From assembly GCA_019925095.2 (NCBI GenBank), contig CM034415.1, positions 7,287,001 through 7,351,000 on the forward strand: a stretch of DNA of 64,000 nucleotides, in the 5' to 3' direction. This DNA comes from Dendrolimus kikuchii (lineage: Eukaryota > Arthropoda > Insecta > Lepidoptera > Lasiocampidae). Numbering within the stretch: the first letter of the stretch is position 1; each line of letters opens with the position of its first letter. Both the position numbers and the translations under genes were made by a program. The notes under the pieces were generated by a model, which was not told the DNA's origin, ran no database searches, and saw nothing but the letters and a program-made list of their open reading frames with translations. Shown here piece by piece: positions 10,572 through 21,710 of this stretch.

Positions 10572-11804
10572 TTATACATATTTTTATAACTCTTGTTCGT
10601 ACTTTGAAACTACAGTGGGGTTACATAGGCCGTCCTAACATCGTCTCTGTCAGTGTCACTCTAAATGCCAGACTGTTCAATGTCAATAATATAATCTGAT
10701 TCAAATTCAAAATAAGGAAAAAATCACCATCCGATATTAGATCATCACCTTTCAACAAATTCGTTGCAATGCCTTCGTATTGGAAGTTATGATACATTGG
10801 AATCTATAACCTACAAACAATACCCCTGTCCCTATTAACAGTCAGATCTGCAAATCAGCAACTTTACAGGAGAGCGCTCTGAGCTTTGAATTGCTTATAT
10901 TTTTTTACTACCAGAATTAAATTTTCAAAAAAAATATTATACGTTAATATATGTTCGAGAGCTTATTTGCAATGCAATTAAATAACATTTTTACTTATCT
11001 AAATGTTTGAAAAGCTAGTAATGGCTTTGTTATCCGTACATGGGTCATCATGATTTGTCGGATCTGTCACATCCAACAAAGTTACATGGACAAACATATT
11101 TATTCTATGTAAGAAGTGCCACATACAACATTGTCATTAGTAAATCCTGTTTAAGTTTATGTCGTATTTAAATTGATATTATAAATTAAATCCAATTTTT
11201 AATAAATTTGTTTCACAAATAACAAATAATCAAACATAATTGACAATTTAGGGACAAAATGAAAACAATCTTTGCCATAAAATTTGTTAAAATCATTAAT
11301 TATAAAGTCTACCTGTATGAATGGCACTTAATAATCACATTTCAGGTTTCATTAGCTTAGATAATCAGTCTTAGTAATTTCTTTCTTACAAAAATATACC
11401 CCGCATACCCCCTTCGCGCCCCGCTAATAACGTCGCGAGTTAACATTCGTCATTGTTAATGTGGCTATTTTAAAAACTATGAGGAAAAATTACCTTTTTG
11501 TTGCTGCTATTGAAAAACAATGCTTTTTTAGGGTCATTAGTGAAATAAAACCAAAATGTCGAAAATTGCATATCCTACATTGTTAATAAGGACAGGCGAA
11601 TATTAAAAATATATCAAGAGTACAAGATTTTTTCTCAAAAACAACAATTAAACACAAAAGTCAATACTTGTTTACAACGTGCCATACACGTAGATGTAAA
11701 AAACGCCCCAAGCCCACTTTACACGTCTAGAAACGACAATTAGGCTCGCAGGCCTAATCGGACACAACTCTTTGCAATAAAATAATCACAAATTAAAATA
11801 AGTC
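10572..11804. other. AT-rich interval, nothing recognised
   Basis: About 1.2 kb with no credible ORF, no strong repeat match elsewhere in the window and no RNA gene seen. It could be intergenic or intronic. Confidence 0.5.
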
Positions 11805-12203
11805 ACTTTTTACCGCTTCGGTTAATTAACAGAACTGATAATGCAGTCTCTCTTGACTCACCGTGCTTTTAAAGTACGTCTCCTCTACTACTTACTATTC
11901 TGGATAAATATTAAACACTATTATAGTTAAGCGTATGGAAATATATATGAATAACTAAATTTTTAACAACATTATTAAACTTTTTGCCAACACTAGAGGT
12001 AAACCAGTTCTGAATACCTATACCGTTAATGAACTACACAAGATTACAAATATATACACCATCTGCACCGACCGGTACTTCAAGACACACTGTGTTTAAT
12101 ATTTTTGTTGATTTCTTTACGATGATCATGTAAAGTCTATATGAACCTATACAATGTTGCTATTTAATTGAGATAAAAAATCGGGAAATGAAGAACGAAT
12201 AAA
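11805..12203 (+). repeat. dispersed repeat D, copy 1 (empty site)
   Basis: Shares long stretches with 47.45-47.80 and 48.09-48.42 plus 49.46-49.51 kb: cagaactgataatgca, attctggataaatattaaac and taaaaaatcgggaaatga. Unlike those copies it lacks the hAT element at the gtctatac position, so it shows the pre-insertion state. Confidence 0.65.
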
Positions 12204-12207
12204 ATAT

Positions 12208-12707
12208 TGTGACCAGTGCGGGACTCGAATTAAAATGCCGTTGGAATTCCTATAGAATTTATTAGAACTATACAAACATGTATAACACAGGTACAAATAT
12301 AACTAGACGCAACCAGTACAAATATAATGCACGATTAAATAACACGCGCAAAGTCCGTCACTATATAGCTTATCGAATGTACACACGTATTGCCTCGCTT
12401 GTGACTATAGCTAGAATGGCGATCTCTCTATTGGACCATTGCTTTATAAGGCACCGATGCAATATGTCTACCTGGCAAGCGTCGACGCAATTTCCCATAA
12501 AACGTAATCCGCACACCTGCGTAATTATGCCCCTGAATGGCCATAAATGAGTACAATACATAATAGGCTGTTTCCTATTTACAGATTTTAAACACAAAGT
12601 AAACAAAAGAAGATAGTCATAAAACAGTTTCAATGTTATTAGCTCAAACGCCCGACGGGTTGTTTTATGGCAAGCAGGTGGGCATCCACTTTTGTCGGCG
12701 TGTAACA
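12208..12707 (-). mobile_element. solo LTR, family C copy 1
   Basis: On the minus strand it opens TGTTACACGCCGAC and closes GGTCACA, the TG..CA ends of an LTR. It contains tttgtttactttgtgttt and an AATAAA-type signal. The 4-bp direct repeats atat at 12204-12207 and 12708-12711 fit a Gypsy-type target duplication. No internal region lies next to it, so it is a solo LTR. Confidence 0.7.
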
Positions 12708-12825
12708 ATATATAAGAATTGTAGCAAGAGCAATATTTCTTTTTAAACTTAATAATTAATTTTGTTATGTACCCTCTTATTTCTCAACGATACAATCGGC
12801 CATTTCCTTAATTGAATAATAATGT

Positions 12826-13330
12826 TATATTTTTTTCAACACACTTGCTCATAAAGTGGCTCTATGGTCACCGCAATTAGGCACAGAATGACACCCATTA
12901 TCAAACTGTGAGTAAAAAACATTATAACTCACTAGTGAGTTATAGTTTTTTTTTTAATTGTATTGGTTGAGTTGCTTTGTTCTTAAAAAAGTTTTTATTA
13001 AAAAAAAAAAGATCGTGTTCTATAGAACAAATAAATTAATGTTCCTATTGCTTGCTCATTTCATGCAACTTCTTATTTAAATACATAATTTTAACTCGTA
13101 CGTGTTTAATAAATAAAACTTTCACTCATATACAACTTTTTTTATCTACTAAATAAAATGAGTTTTTGTTGTTATTTTATTCACAAGTGTGTTGAAAAAC
13201 GTCGTATGATACACGTGTGTATTGATGATTACCGTCCTCGGCTCTCTTAAGACCCTCGCCTACGGCTCGAGTCTCAATGGCGCCTCGGCGGTAATCACCA
13301 ATGTTACACACTAGTACCATAATGTACTAT
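12826..13330 (+). repeat. repeat module X (forward)
   Basis: About 500 bases that recur in inverted orientation at about 39.79-40.29 kb with high identity (ataactcactagtgagttat, cgatcgtgttctatagaaca region, tactagtgtgtaac). The right part, about 13216-13309, folds on itself (tgattaccg and cggtaatca arms). Non-coding and not assigned to a family. Confidence 0.6.
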
Positions 13331-13560
13331 TATCAATGACTTCGATCCGCTATCGGTTGTGCCAGTTTGCTAAGTTGCTTATACTGTACAATTGTTGGAC
13401 GGATGGCGAGGTGTTCTAAAAATGCTTGTCGAGTGTGAAGAGTCAGTGTATAAAATATGTTAAAACCGTAAGGTTCTCTGATTATAAATGTAGTGACCAG
13501 CTGCTGTTCTTTAATTACCATAAACACTTCTGAGTTATTGCAAGTATTACACAATGGTTC
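13331..13560 (-). repeat. repeat module Y, copy 1
   Basis: Recurs in the same plus-strand orientation at 40.29-40.53 kb (atcaatgacttc, tccgctatcggttgtgcc, taaaaatgcttgtcga). The minus strand has a 73-codon open frame (13333-13554, with VIKEQQLVTTFIIREPYGFN), but the second copy is riddled with stops, so coding status is doubtful. No family recognised. Confidence 0.5.
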
Positions 13561-13632
13561 TACTCCACGGGGTCAAATACTTCAAGTATGGATTCTGCCA
13601 CCGGGCCGCGGGGCGACAGGAAACAAATATAC

Positions 13633-13995
13633 TCATGCAACTAACTGGGTGTGCAGTTGCATACATTTACGTAGCAGTGGCGAGTCCGATCGATCTACAA
13701 AAAGACTGAGCATGCTGTTGGTGCTGCCGCGAACGCGGGCCGGTAGCGGTGCGCATCTCTTTCTAATGATGGCCGCAAAGCCATCGATTCGCGCTTCTAT
13801 GAACATCCCTGACTGCACCGCCACGGAAGCCTCAACAACACCCTCGGCCCGTTATTATACCGGACACGTAGGTCGCTATATGCCCGCTGCGTATGACTGA
13901 CCCACATGCTGCACGTGAGAAGGACTGACAGTATGCTTGGAAAAGCGTCTTCTTTACCTCTTGTACAGCGTGTCAACCTGCGGGCCAGCATGTTA
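13633..13995 (-). pseudogene. LINE reverse transcriptase C-terminal remnant, frameshifted
   Basis: Two minus-strand frames read in series: NMLARRLTRCTR ... THTQRAYSDLRVRYNN ... RLPWRCS (ending near 13820), then SGMFIEARIDGFAAIIRKR and ARVRGSTNSMLSLFVDR. Together they match the layout of the post-RT region of several lepidopteran LINE polyproteins (WVxYTQRxYxxLRVxYNN...GMF.EA..D.F.A..RK). A frameshift near 13820 separates them. A dead fragment. Confidence 0.65.
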
Positions 13996-14049
13996 CATTG
14001 GACAGCCAGTGACCTACGTTCCCGGTCTATATCACAATTATATAGCCAA

Positions 14050-14295
14050 GGTTTGTTATTACATACAATTGTTTATTTAACTTACAATGTTTGTATCTAT
14101 TCTATCTCTATCTTGTCTCTATGTTTGCGTCAAATCTGCAATTCAATTTTAAAGCAGTTATCCTCAATCGATTTGGATGACAATGCATGGTTAGCTAAGT
14201 GGTGTCATTCTTAATCCAATATGGCGGACGGCCCAAGATGGCGGACTAGTTATTTTTTGTGTACTCTCATGATATAGGTATCAAATTAAAAGGTT
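14050..14295 (+). repeat. dispersed repeat E, copy 1
   Basis: Matches parts of 49.6-50.5 kb: gtttgttattacataca, agttatcctcaatcgatt, ggttagctaagtggtgt and tccaatatggcggacggccc. This copy lacks the roughly 600 bases found in the middle of the other copy. Confidence 0.6.
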
Positions 14296-14612
14296 TTTTT
14301 TATTTGTTATTGGAGTTCAGCAGACAGGCAGACGGCTCACTTGATGGAAAGCGGTTACCATCGCCTATGGACATTTGCAACACCAAAGGTGCTACAAATG
14401 CGCTGCTGCTCTCTTAAGGGAGACTGGAACCTGGTCACTAATACCGGAACACAACTCAAGGTTGTTATGGCGACATGCTTTAGACCAGGGGTGGTAGCCA
14501 TCCAGTCGGGCAAATGCCCTTCCACCTGGCTGTGGGTTGTTTTGTCGCCTCTTACGACAGGCCGCCCCAACGCAGGAAATTGTATTCTTTCTCCGTTCTT
14601 GAACGGAAGATA
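14296..14612 (-). mobile_element. repeat family B, copy 3
   Basis: Near full length, running from cgttcaagaacggagaaaga on the minus strand to a T-rich/A-rich end near 14296-14305. It follows repeat E directly. The target duplication is not clear. Confidence 0.7.
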
Positions 14613-14755
14613 GACTTTGCTGAGAAGAATACAAATAACTAAAAGATTAAAAATAAATTATGTATTTTTTTTTTTATTAAAACAAGGTGTAAGCGCGGAC
14701 TAACATTGCCGCCTACGCGGTGTATCGTAATGGAGTGAGTAGTGAGTATTGGGAT

Positions 14756-15191
14756 TAGAGATGTACCGGTTCTACAAAAACCTGTGAAAAACCGGTTACA
14801 GTCATCACCGGTTTTTTATCGGTGTTTTTATTGTTTACCGGTATTTTCGTACACGCGCGGAACGAAACCTTATGGCTAAAAATATTAATTTAATATTGTA
14901 TGCCTTTATCCGAACGCACCTTACTACACATTCTATTTGTGTATCCGACCGCACCTTACTTCACATTCCTTAATGTTGTCCATTGTATAGATGTTGTCTA
15001 TGCCTCGGGAGATACCCTAGGTAGGAAGGCATAGACAACATAACTAACATTTTCTATATAGAAATTAAGCCGAATTTCATGTAAGATAAACAAAATTTGA
15101 TTGTAGGTTATTCTCCGTTGAAAAACCGGTTTTTGGTGAAAAATCTCCGAAAATCTCCGGAGGCTAAAATTGCAACCGGTACACGTCACTA
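14756..15191. mobile_element. hAT-type MITE, 436 bp
   Basis: The ends are tagagatgtaccggtt on the left and the complement of aaccggtacacgtcacta on the right, with several internal ccggtt repeats typical of hAT subterminal regions. A perfect 8-bp duplication attgggat flanks it (14748-14755 and 15192-15199), the length hAT transposases generate. Non-coding. Confidence 0.85.
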
Positions 15192-15199
15192 ATTGGGAT

Positions 15200-16028
15200 G
15201 CAAAAACGTGTGTATCGCGAGCCCCCCCGAACGCGGGCGGAGCGAGCCGAATGTCAGCGGCGAGGACGACACGGCCGAGCCGAGCCGATGCTTTACGAAT
15301 TCGCACGACGGTCGCCGCGGTAGTTAGAGTCCGCGCGCTACAAAAGTTTTAGTTAAATCTCTAAAAAATTAATATTACCTTTAAATTAAATCAAATCCGT
15401 AAATTTATTACATTACACGATTATATGATATACTAGAAGATGCCCGCGACTTCGTTCACGCTTGGTTTGAAATTCCCGGGTTAAAAATATCACACATTTT
15501 TATTATATAACATTTTTGCTATCGATTAGTGAAAAAATCGTATCAGAATTCATTTTTAACGAAGTTCAAAAAGAGGGAGTTCTCAATTATTCTTCTGGTT
15601 TTTTTTGTATGTTCGTTACTCGCTTTCTCCGTCAATTGTGGACCGATTTTCAAAATCGAAAGGAATTTTTCCCATGTCAGGATCTGATGAGTGGATCCCA
15701 GGAAACTCGAGAGAAACCCTCGAAATTTGTGATTTCTTTGTTACCCGATTTCTTCGTCACTTTTGAATAAACCTTTTAAATAAATATATTAGATTTTGAA
15801 ATGTGACGTCATGAAATTTAGGAACCCTCCCGCCCCTTGTCACAGAGTCATTTATGGATGGTCTCTTACATATTTGACAGGCGTTTCCTTGCCTACTCAG
15901 CTGGGCGTCAAAAAAAAATTATTAATCATAATGAGTATAGCTTAAGTCACACAGGAATTATTTAGTTTTCAAAATAGATCAAGAGATTACTTCTGGCAAA
16001 CAAACTCACAAACTTTGCCTCTTTATAA
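15200..16028. other. no gene; GC-rich patch and Helitron-type end
   Basis: 15200-15345 is GC-rich (cgcgagccc, gccgagccgagccga) without a recognisable protein. At 15432-15460, actagaagatgcccgcgact is a Helitron-like 3' end in reverse orientation. The rest is AT-rich. Confidence 0.4.
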
Positions 16029-16522
16029 TGTTAAGGCCTAGGCGCCGACAAAGACAAATTCACACCTGCATACCTGTAGAAACACATTTCATTACCTTTC
16101 GGCATTTGGACTTCTTTTGTTTACTTTGTGTTTAAAATTTGTGATTAGAAAATAGCTCATTGTGTATTGTAATCTTTTATGGCAGTCATTAGCCAGGTGT
16201 GTCGGATTTAAAGTACTAACTGATTCTAGGAAATTTGGTCCACGCGGCCGGGCAGACATATTGCATCTGTGCAGTATAAAGCAATGCCCAGACTGAGGGA
16301 CGCGGCAGTCTAGCGATAACCACGAGCTAAGCAAGACTTGTGTACATTCGGTAATCTATTTAGTGACGGACTTTGCGCGTGTTATTGAATTACGATCTTC
16401 TGCATTACGTTTGGACTTGTTGCGTTCGGTTATATTTGTACCTGTGTTATACGTGTTTGTATAGTTTTAATAAACTACAATAATTCCAACGGCATTTAAT
16501 TCGAGTCCTGCAACTCGTAACA
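16029..16522 (+). mobile_element. solo LTR, family C copy 2
   Basis: Runs from TGTTAAGGCC to ACTCGTAACA, with a 4-bp target duplication ataa (16025-16028 and 16523-16526). Contains an ttaataaactac polyadenylation-type signal about 50 bases from the end. Similar to 12.2, 19.3 and 59.8 kb. No gag-pol flanks it. Confidence 0.75.
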
Positions 16523-16544
16523 ATAATATAAGCATAGATACTTT

Positions 16545-16700
16545 TATCTGTCACTTGCTATTGAAACGCTTGGACCGTAGTGTTCTGAGGCCATGAGCCT
16601 CTACAAAAAATTATAAAAATAACTCATTGACTCTTCGGTGATCATTGGGCTGGTGCCTATCTCGGAAAATGGATAAGTTTGGGAAGCTTGCCTTCTGGGT
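16545..16700 (+). pseudogene. short LINE polyprotein remnant
   Basis: The plus frame reads SLAIETLGP then a stop and CSEAMSLYKKL, matching the minus-strand remnant at 1.85-2.02 kb. The VETLGxWxxEA pattern occurs near the C-terminus of some insect LINE polyproteins. Too short to assign to a clade. Confidence 0.4.
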
Positions 16701-16844
16701 ACCTTACCCATAGAATACCTGGGCTAAGTATTCTACCTATAGCCTTGAGGGACCATAGGTAGAATAGAATATAGCTAATCTAAGTTTTCTTTTATTTTAT
16801 TAGTTTATATTGTCTTAATTTTTATGTAAATAAAAAAATATTCG

Positions 16845-17150
16845 TGCAGGAACAGAGAAAGAATACAATTTCCTGGGACCAGGCGGCCTGTCGTAAGAGG
16901 CGACAAAACAACCCACAGCCAGCTGGTAGGGCATTTGTCCGACTGAATGGCTACCACTCCTGATCTAGGGTATGCCGCCATAACAACTTGGAGTTGTGTT
17001 CCGGCATTAGTGACCAGGTTCCAGTCTCCCTTAAGAGAGCAGCAGCGCATTTATAGCACTTTTGGTGTTGCAGATGTCCATAGGCGATGGTAACCGATTT
17101 CCATCAAGTGGGCCGTCTGCCTGTCTGCTGAACTCCTGCAATAAAAAAAT
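16845..17150 (+). mobile_element. repeat family B, copy 4
   Basis: Sense orientation here: starts cgtgcaggaacagagaaaga and ends ctcctgcaat plus an A run (17141-17148). Diverged from other copies by scattered substitutions. Confidence 0.7.
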
Positions 17151-17536
17151 TAACACTCTATACCTATATATATTTTTGGGAAATTTAAGAATAAAACACA
17201 TTTATTATCAAAGAAAATATATTGAATTTTTTTTACAGACCATGCAGTATACGTCACGAGTGTGTCGAACGCGCACCCAGGTGGTAAAGCATAATGAAAC
17301 AGTAAAGAATATATTGTAAAAGACAGACAAGCCAAGCCGTTAAGTTTATAAGGAGAGGCGAGGAGAGGAGAAGAGAGGTGACAGGAGGCGGATTGTATGG
17401 TTTTGGACATTTTTAGAGTATTATATTAGATTTTGGAGGCAAGAAATAATAAGAATTTTGAGTAGATTGCTTTTCAGTTTTATTTGTTGACACTACCAAT
17501 ACCAACCCGTTATAATATAAACGTTTTGGTTTTAAG

Positions 17537-18462
17537 GGTGCTATCAGACGAAGTGGTCCCGCGTTCGAGCACTCCGCGTTCAAGTTCTGCGTTCGAGTGT
17601 ACAAACAACAACAATACTCTCTGTTGTACACCAACATAAAAACAGTAACACATTTTCATATCTTAAAATTAGAAGGTAGTAACAATGGGCGGCCTTATTG
17701 CTTAAAGCAATATCTTCCAGGCAACCTTTGGATGGACAAGGATCTCTTATTCACAATAATTTGTTGGCGTGCAGCTTAAGATTATACTAATGATATATAT
17801 ACATATATATATATCGGAGAAGTATTGTTCTCGGTGACATCGTCTTTAGTGGGCATCATCAGGTAAAATGCGAGCACAAAACACAGTAGTCACGGTTTAT
17901 ACACTTTTAATTTAGATTTAAACAATATTTCGCCACAATTAAGACTGAGCAGCGGGTTCAGGGCACCGATCTTGCTTTAAATTCTCAACGATCCAACTCG
18001 ATCCGTTGCTATCGCTCAAATGTGTCGCAAATCCCGTCCGCATCCCTTAAGTACAGATGGCGCTTCGACCCCGTTCGAGGCACGTGCTCTGCTCTGATTG
18101 GTCGCTTATTAAATTACAATATTCATAACTTTTATAAAATAAAACAGAAAAAGAAATACTGGTGCGCCCAGTAAATAAGGCTGGAGAAGAAGATAGACAA
18201 TTTTGTAGACTGGCATTTCTCTGGCGATTTCTAACCAAGTTTCTGCTACTTTTCCTCGGTTCTCATAATTGTTATCCTTGGCATCATATAAGAAACGTTA
18301 TTAATTTTTTGCCTCTGTCTTCCTTCTAATCAACGTGGCCACCGAAACTATAGTGCATGCGTTCTGGTTGACCATTGATGTCTATATATAACATAGTTCA
18401 ACGAACGCAGAACGCGAACTCCTAACGCTCGAAGGCGTGAGCGCTTTTTGTCTGATAGAACC
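17537..18462. mobile_element. TIR DNA element, about 0.93 kb, family unknown
   Basis: The left end ggtgctatcagacgaag and the complement of the right end tttttgtctgatagaacc are inverted repeats. Similarity extends about 60 bases through the gcgttcgagc and gttctgcgttcg stretches. No transposase-like ORF was seen inside, so it is a non-autonomous element. At about 17680-17730 the minus strand carries a CR1/L2-type 3' UTR piece, probably nested. No target duplication is evident. Confidence 0.55.
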
Positions 18463-18656
18463 GTGTGTAACTTAGTATTAGATAAATGAGTCAACAGTCA
18501 ACAATATTTGTGAATATGTATATTGAACTAAACAGTAAATATGTCACTCGATAAAAACATGAAAGTCAAGATATAAATCATTGTGATGTTTTTAGCGAAA
18601 ATCAAAAATATGTTACATATTATGTGACTTCTAAAATCGTATTAGGATTGCATAAT

Positions 18657-18856
18657 CTATGTGAAGGTGCCCTCCTTAATGAAGAAATCGTGTTTCAGTA
18701 CTTCAGTGAACGTCGTAAGGGTGAACGCATTGCAGGCGACTTGGTCCTTAGGTGCTGTCGAAACTATTCCCCGAAGGTAGTATCTGGTGACTCCGGTATG
18801 ATCTAAGGCTGGGAATACCAGACCTCCACCATTATCACCGCTACAAAGTGCCGTAC
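18657..18856 (-). CDS. protease terminal exon: Ser position is Asn
   Basis: Acceptor aattcag. Encodes GTALCSGDNGGGLVFPAL ... YYLRGIVSTAP ... FTLTTFTEVLKHDF and ends at TAG (18657-18659). In active members the triplet before GGG is Ser; here it is AAT (Asn), a one-base change from AGT. The surrounding motif is otherwise intact. The minus frame is open for all 65 codons, longer than expected of an old pseudogene. Confidence 0.88.
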
Positions 18857-18936
18857 CTGAATTTATACATCAAAGTCAGTATTATTTTTCAAAATAAGTA
18901 AGGAAAAATATTATAGGACACTAAAAGATGTCTTAC

Positions 18937-19096
18937 CATTGTCATATCCAGCGCATATCTTATCGCTTGTTATGTATTGCACGAAGTTTCCTGGGATTTG
19001 TTCTAGGCATTTGACAGTGTCCACGTAAGGAAGTTTCACCACCTTTAGGATTGGGGAGGCATCACCATCTTCTGACGTCAGACCCCAACCAGCCAC
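18937..19096 (-). CDS. protease exon: VAGWG segment
   Basis: Acceptor atttcag and donor AATG|GTAAGA. Encodes VAGWGLTSEDGDASPILKVV ... YITSDKICAGYDN, with GWG and ICAGY as expected of clan PA(S) proteases. Leaves one base that completes Gly with the last exon. Confidence 0.88.
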
Positions 19097-19259
19097 CTGA
19101 AATTTAAAAAATGCATGTCAAGAAATTTTACACCAAGACACAAAAAATCGAAATAACTTTACCACTAATACCAATTTATTAAGCTTATTTGGGGTGATAT
19201 CACATTCTGTTACAGTCTTTCCGTGTTTTAATAAGCACGATGCATCAGCCAATAAATAT

Positions 19260-19732
19260 TGTTAAGAGTCGCGAGACTCGAATTAAAATGCCGTTAGAAT
19301 TACTATAGAGTTTATTAGAACTATACAAACAACAAACATCAAGTTCAAACGTAATGCAGAAGGTCGTAATTCCATAAAACGCGCAAAGTCCATCACTTAT
19401 TAGATTCCCGATTATAGTACACACGTCTCGCTTCGCTCATGGTTCTCGCTCCACTAACCCTTCCTCAATCGGGTCATTGCTTTATACTGCACAAATGTAA
19501 TATGTACGCCCGGCAGCGTGCACCGAATTTCTTAGAATCAGCTTGTACTTTCAATCCGTAACACCTGGCTAATGATTACAATACAACAATAGGCCGTATG
19601 CCAATAAGTAAACAAAAGAAGACGACGATAAAAGAATTTCATTATTATTAGTTCAAATGCCGACGGATAATAATGTGCTTTGTTACAAATATGCAGGTGG
19701 ATTTTGTTTTTGTCGGGGCCGGAGTTGTTACA
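19260..19732 (-). mobile_element. solo LTR, family C copy 3 (in protease intron)
   Basis: On the minus strand it opens TGTAACAACTCCGG and closes GACTCTTAACA. The body matches the other family C copies (tttgtttac..., caatgacccg, aataaactctatag). It lies in the 0.94-kb intron between the VAGWG and Asp exons. The flanking 4-mers are atat and gtat, so the target duplication is not perfect. Confidence 0.65.
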
Positions 19733-20038
19733 GTATTAAAGTAATACAATCAATGTACAAACATTCATTTTAAAGACAATATCATTTGCATAGTTTTGAA
19801 ACTGCACAGCTGAGCTATGCTCGTACCAAATTTACGAGGCTGTGAATTTTTACAAGATGATAAGAAGTATCTCAGCTGATTTAACTTTCAAGTTATTTAT
19901 ATCATGCTTTTTGGATGATTATTGTTTAAAGTGTAAATTATTCTCCTATAGACTCCGACTCTCCTATAGACTCCGACACTCCCTGAGACATCAAAAAGCG
20001 ACAGTAGAATGACGAAATTGCCAAATAAAACATGATAC

Positions 20039-20215
20039 CGTTCCCAAATTTTGGTGTTGCAGTTGCCTTTGATTGAAATCAGGATCGAAGCTTAAGCAGA
20101 CGGGTCTTATGTGGGTCTGTAATTCCACCTCCGCCGACAGGGTTACCAGGGCTATATCCTCCTGGAAATTTTCTGCGTTTCCTCTAAAATGTGTTGGTAG
20201 CTTGATATCTTTAAC
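20039..20215 (-). CDS. protease exon: catalytic Asp
   Basis: Acceptor gtttcag and donor ACG|GTATCA. 59 codons, VKDIKLPTHFRGNAENF to LQHQNLGT, with catalytic Asp in QEDIALVTL and the conserved IRPVCL. Phase 0 on both sides, 177 nt. Confidence 0.88.
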
Positions 20216-20334
20216 CTGAAACAGAAGAAATTTGCTTTGAGGTCTTCCTGGCATGATTTTAGCCAGGTGTTCGTTGTGGTAGCACCATTCTGGAATCATT
20301 ATTTTGATTACAGCTCTTAAGTTCGACTCGAGGT

Positions 20335-20794
20335 GTGTGATACTATGCCCTCCAGAGTATCGGCGTGAAATAGCCTTGAGCTAATTGTATTTCGTATGCT
20401 GATTGACAGCTGCGGGGGACAAATCCCTCCTATTCCCTCCTATCCCGCCCTCATATCCCTACCCTTTCTGTATTATTTTTTATTCCATCCTCTCTATCCC
20501 TATTAATATTATAAATGCGAAAATAACTCTGTCTGTCTGTTCCACTTGCATGGGAATACTACTGTGTGATACCATGCCCTTCAAAATATCGGCGTGAAAT
20601 AGCCTTGAGCTAATTGTATTTCGTATGCTGATTGACAGCTGCGGGGGACAAATCCCTCCTATTCCCTCCTATCCCGTCCTCATATCCCTACCCTTTCTGT
20701 ATTATTTTTTATTCCATCCTCTCTATCCCTATTAATATTATAAATGCGAAAATAACTCTGTCTGTCTGTTCCACTTGCATGGGAATACTACTGG
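20335..20794 (+). repeat. 229-bp tandem duplication
   Basis: The block from gtgtgatactatgccc to the following gtgtgataccatgccc is repeated once with an offset of 229 bases and only a few substitutions (for example ccgccctc against ccgtcctc). It contains ctgtctgtctgttccacttg, part of a common AT-rich insect repeat. It lies in the 9.3-kb protease intron, near the Asp exon. Confidence 0.8.
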
Positions 20795-20944
20795 ACCGAT
20801 TTGGCTAAAACTTAGTATATATATACCTAGTCTTACCAGAAATATTGTAAGAAAGAATTTTTTTTCTATTGCAAGTAACATTAAAAAGTTTTACAGTGTG
20901 TTAATTTAATACATAAATATAAAACAATTTAAAATATAAAAAGC

Positions 20945-21280
20945 TTATTCGAAGGGGTCTCCATTGGCTGCAATACAGTCCTTTAAACGTTGAGGCCAGT
21001 TATCAATAGAAGCACGCACACTTCCCATGGGAAAATTCTTCACTGCCAATCGTATGGATTGTTTTAGGGACTCCAAATTATCATTGCGTTTAGAGCAAGC
21101 CGTACTCTCTAATACTGACCGTAAATTATAATTCAGCAGATTAAGATTGGGACTAGACGACGGCCAGGCTTCAGCTCTGATGAAGTCCGAAACGTTCGTT
21201 TCCAACTAAGACCAACCAACAAGTTGGACCGAGCTTTATGACAAGTCTTGCTGGAAGGACCATTCTGGGTTATTGAACAT
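20945..21280 (-). pseudogene. maT/Tc1-mariner-like transposase C-terminus
   Basis: On the minus strand: EWSFQQD, then stops, then ETNVSDFIRAEAWPSSSPNLNLLNYNL ... SLKQSIRLAVKNFP ... IDNWPQRLKDCIAANGDPFE. The layout matches the last third of maT-type transposases, whose third catalytic Asp sits in SPDLN; here it is Asn. Two stops near 21210-21240. A dead fragment with no terminal repeats found. Confidence 0.65.
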
Positions 21281-21710
21281 GATGTTCAAAACAACCAAAT
21301 GTGTGTAAAAATCAATTTAGACTTAAACCACATACTTCGTTGGAGTACAATGTTTGGTCTTGCAGTGAATCTTCGTAAGACTCAAGTGATAGTCATCGGT
21401 AGCCCCAGAATACGTGCAAAAGTAGATTTAGCAACTTTACCGAACATTGTTTTTGACGGCTCTCGTATCCCACTGAGTGACACTGTCAAAAATTTGGGGG
21501 TAGTCGTTGATATTGATCTGTCTTGGAAGTCGCACCTCTATGAATTAAATCGGAGAGTTTTTCTGTCTTCTAGATTCCTGAGAAGGCTGGGAAGTTTTCT
21601 GCCTACTGCCACCAAAATTATGCTTGCACAGTCTCTTTTGCTACCCATTTTAGATTAGGCTGACGCCTGCTATCTTGACTTAACCGTAGAACAGCTAAAA
21701 TAACTTTTGT
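21281..21710 (+). pseudogene. LINE reverse transcriptase fragment
   Basis: The frame 21248-21658 reads NHILRWSTMFGLAVNLRKTQ, VIVIGS and VKNLGVVVDIDLSWKSH, the thumb-side part of CR1/Jockey-type RTs (WxxxxxLxLNxxKTQ...VKNLGVxxDxxLxW). A TAG stands at 21656-21658 within the LPILDxADACYLDL motif, and reading continues beyond it. It abuts the maT remnant. Confidence 0.7.

Noticed and set aside
13493..13900. 135-codon plus-strand frame
   Set aside because: Overlaps the LINE remnant coded on the minus strand, which has recognisable motifs; the plus frame has none.
17800..17816. TATA-like cluster as a promoter
   Set aside because: Dinucleotide-rich stretch within a TIR element; no downstream gene.
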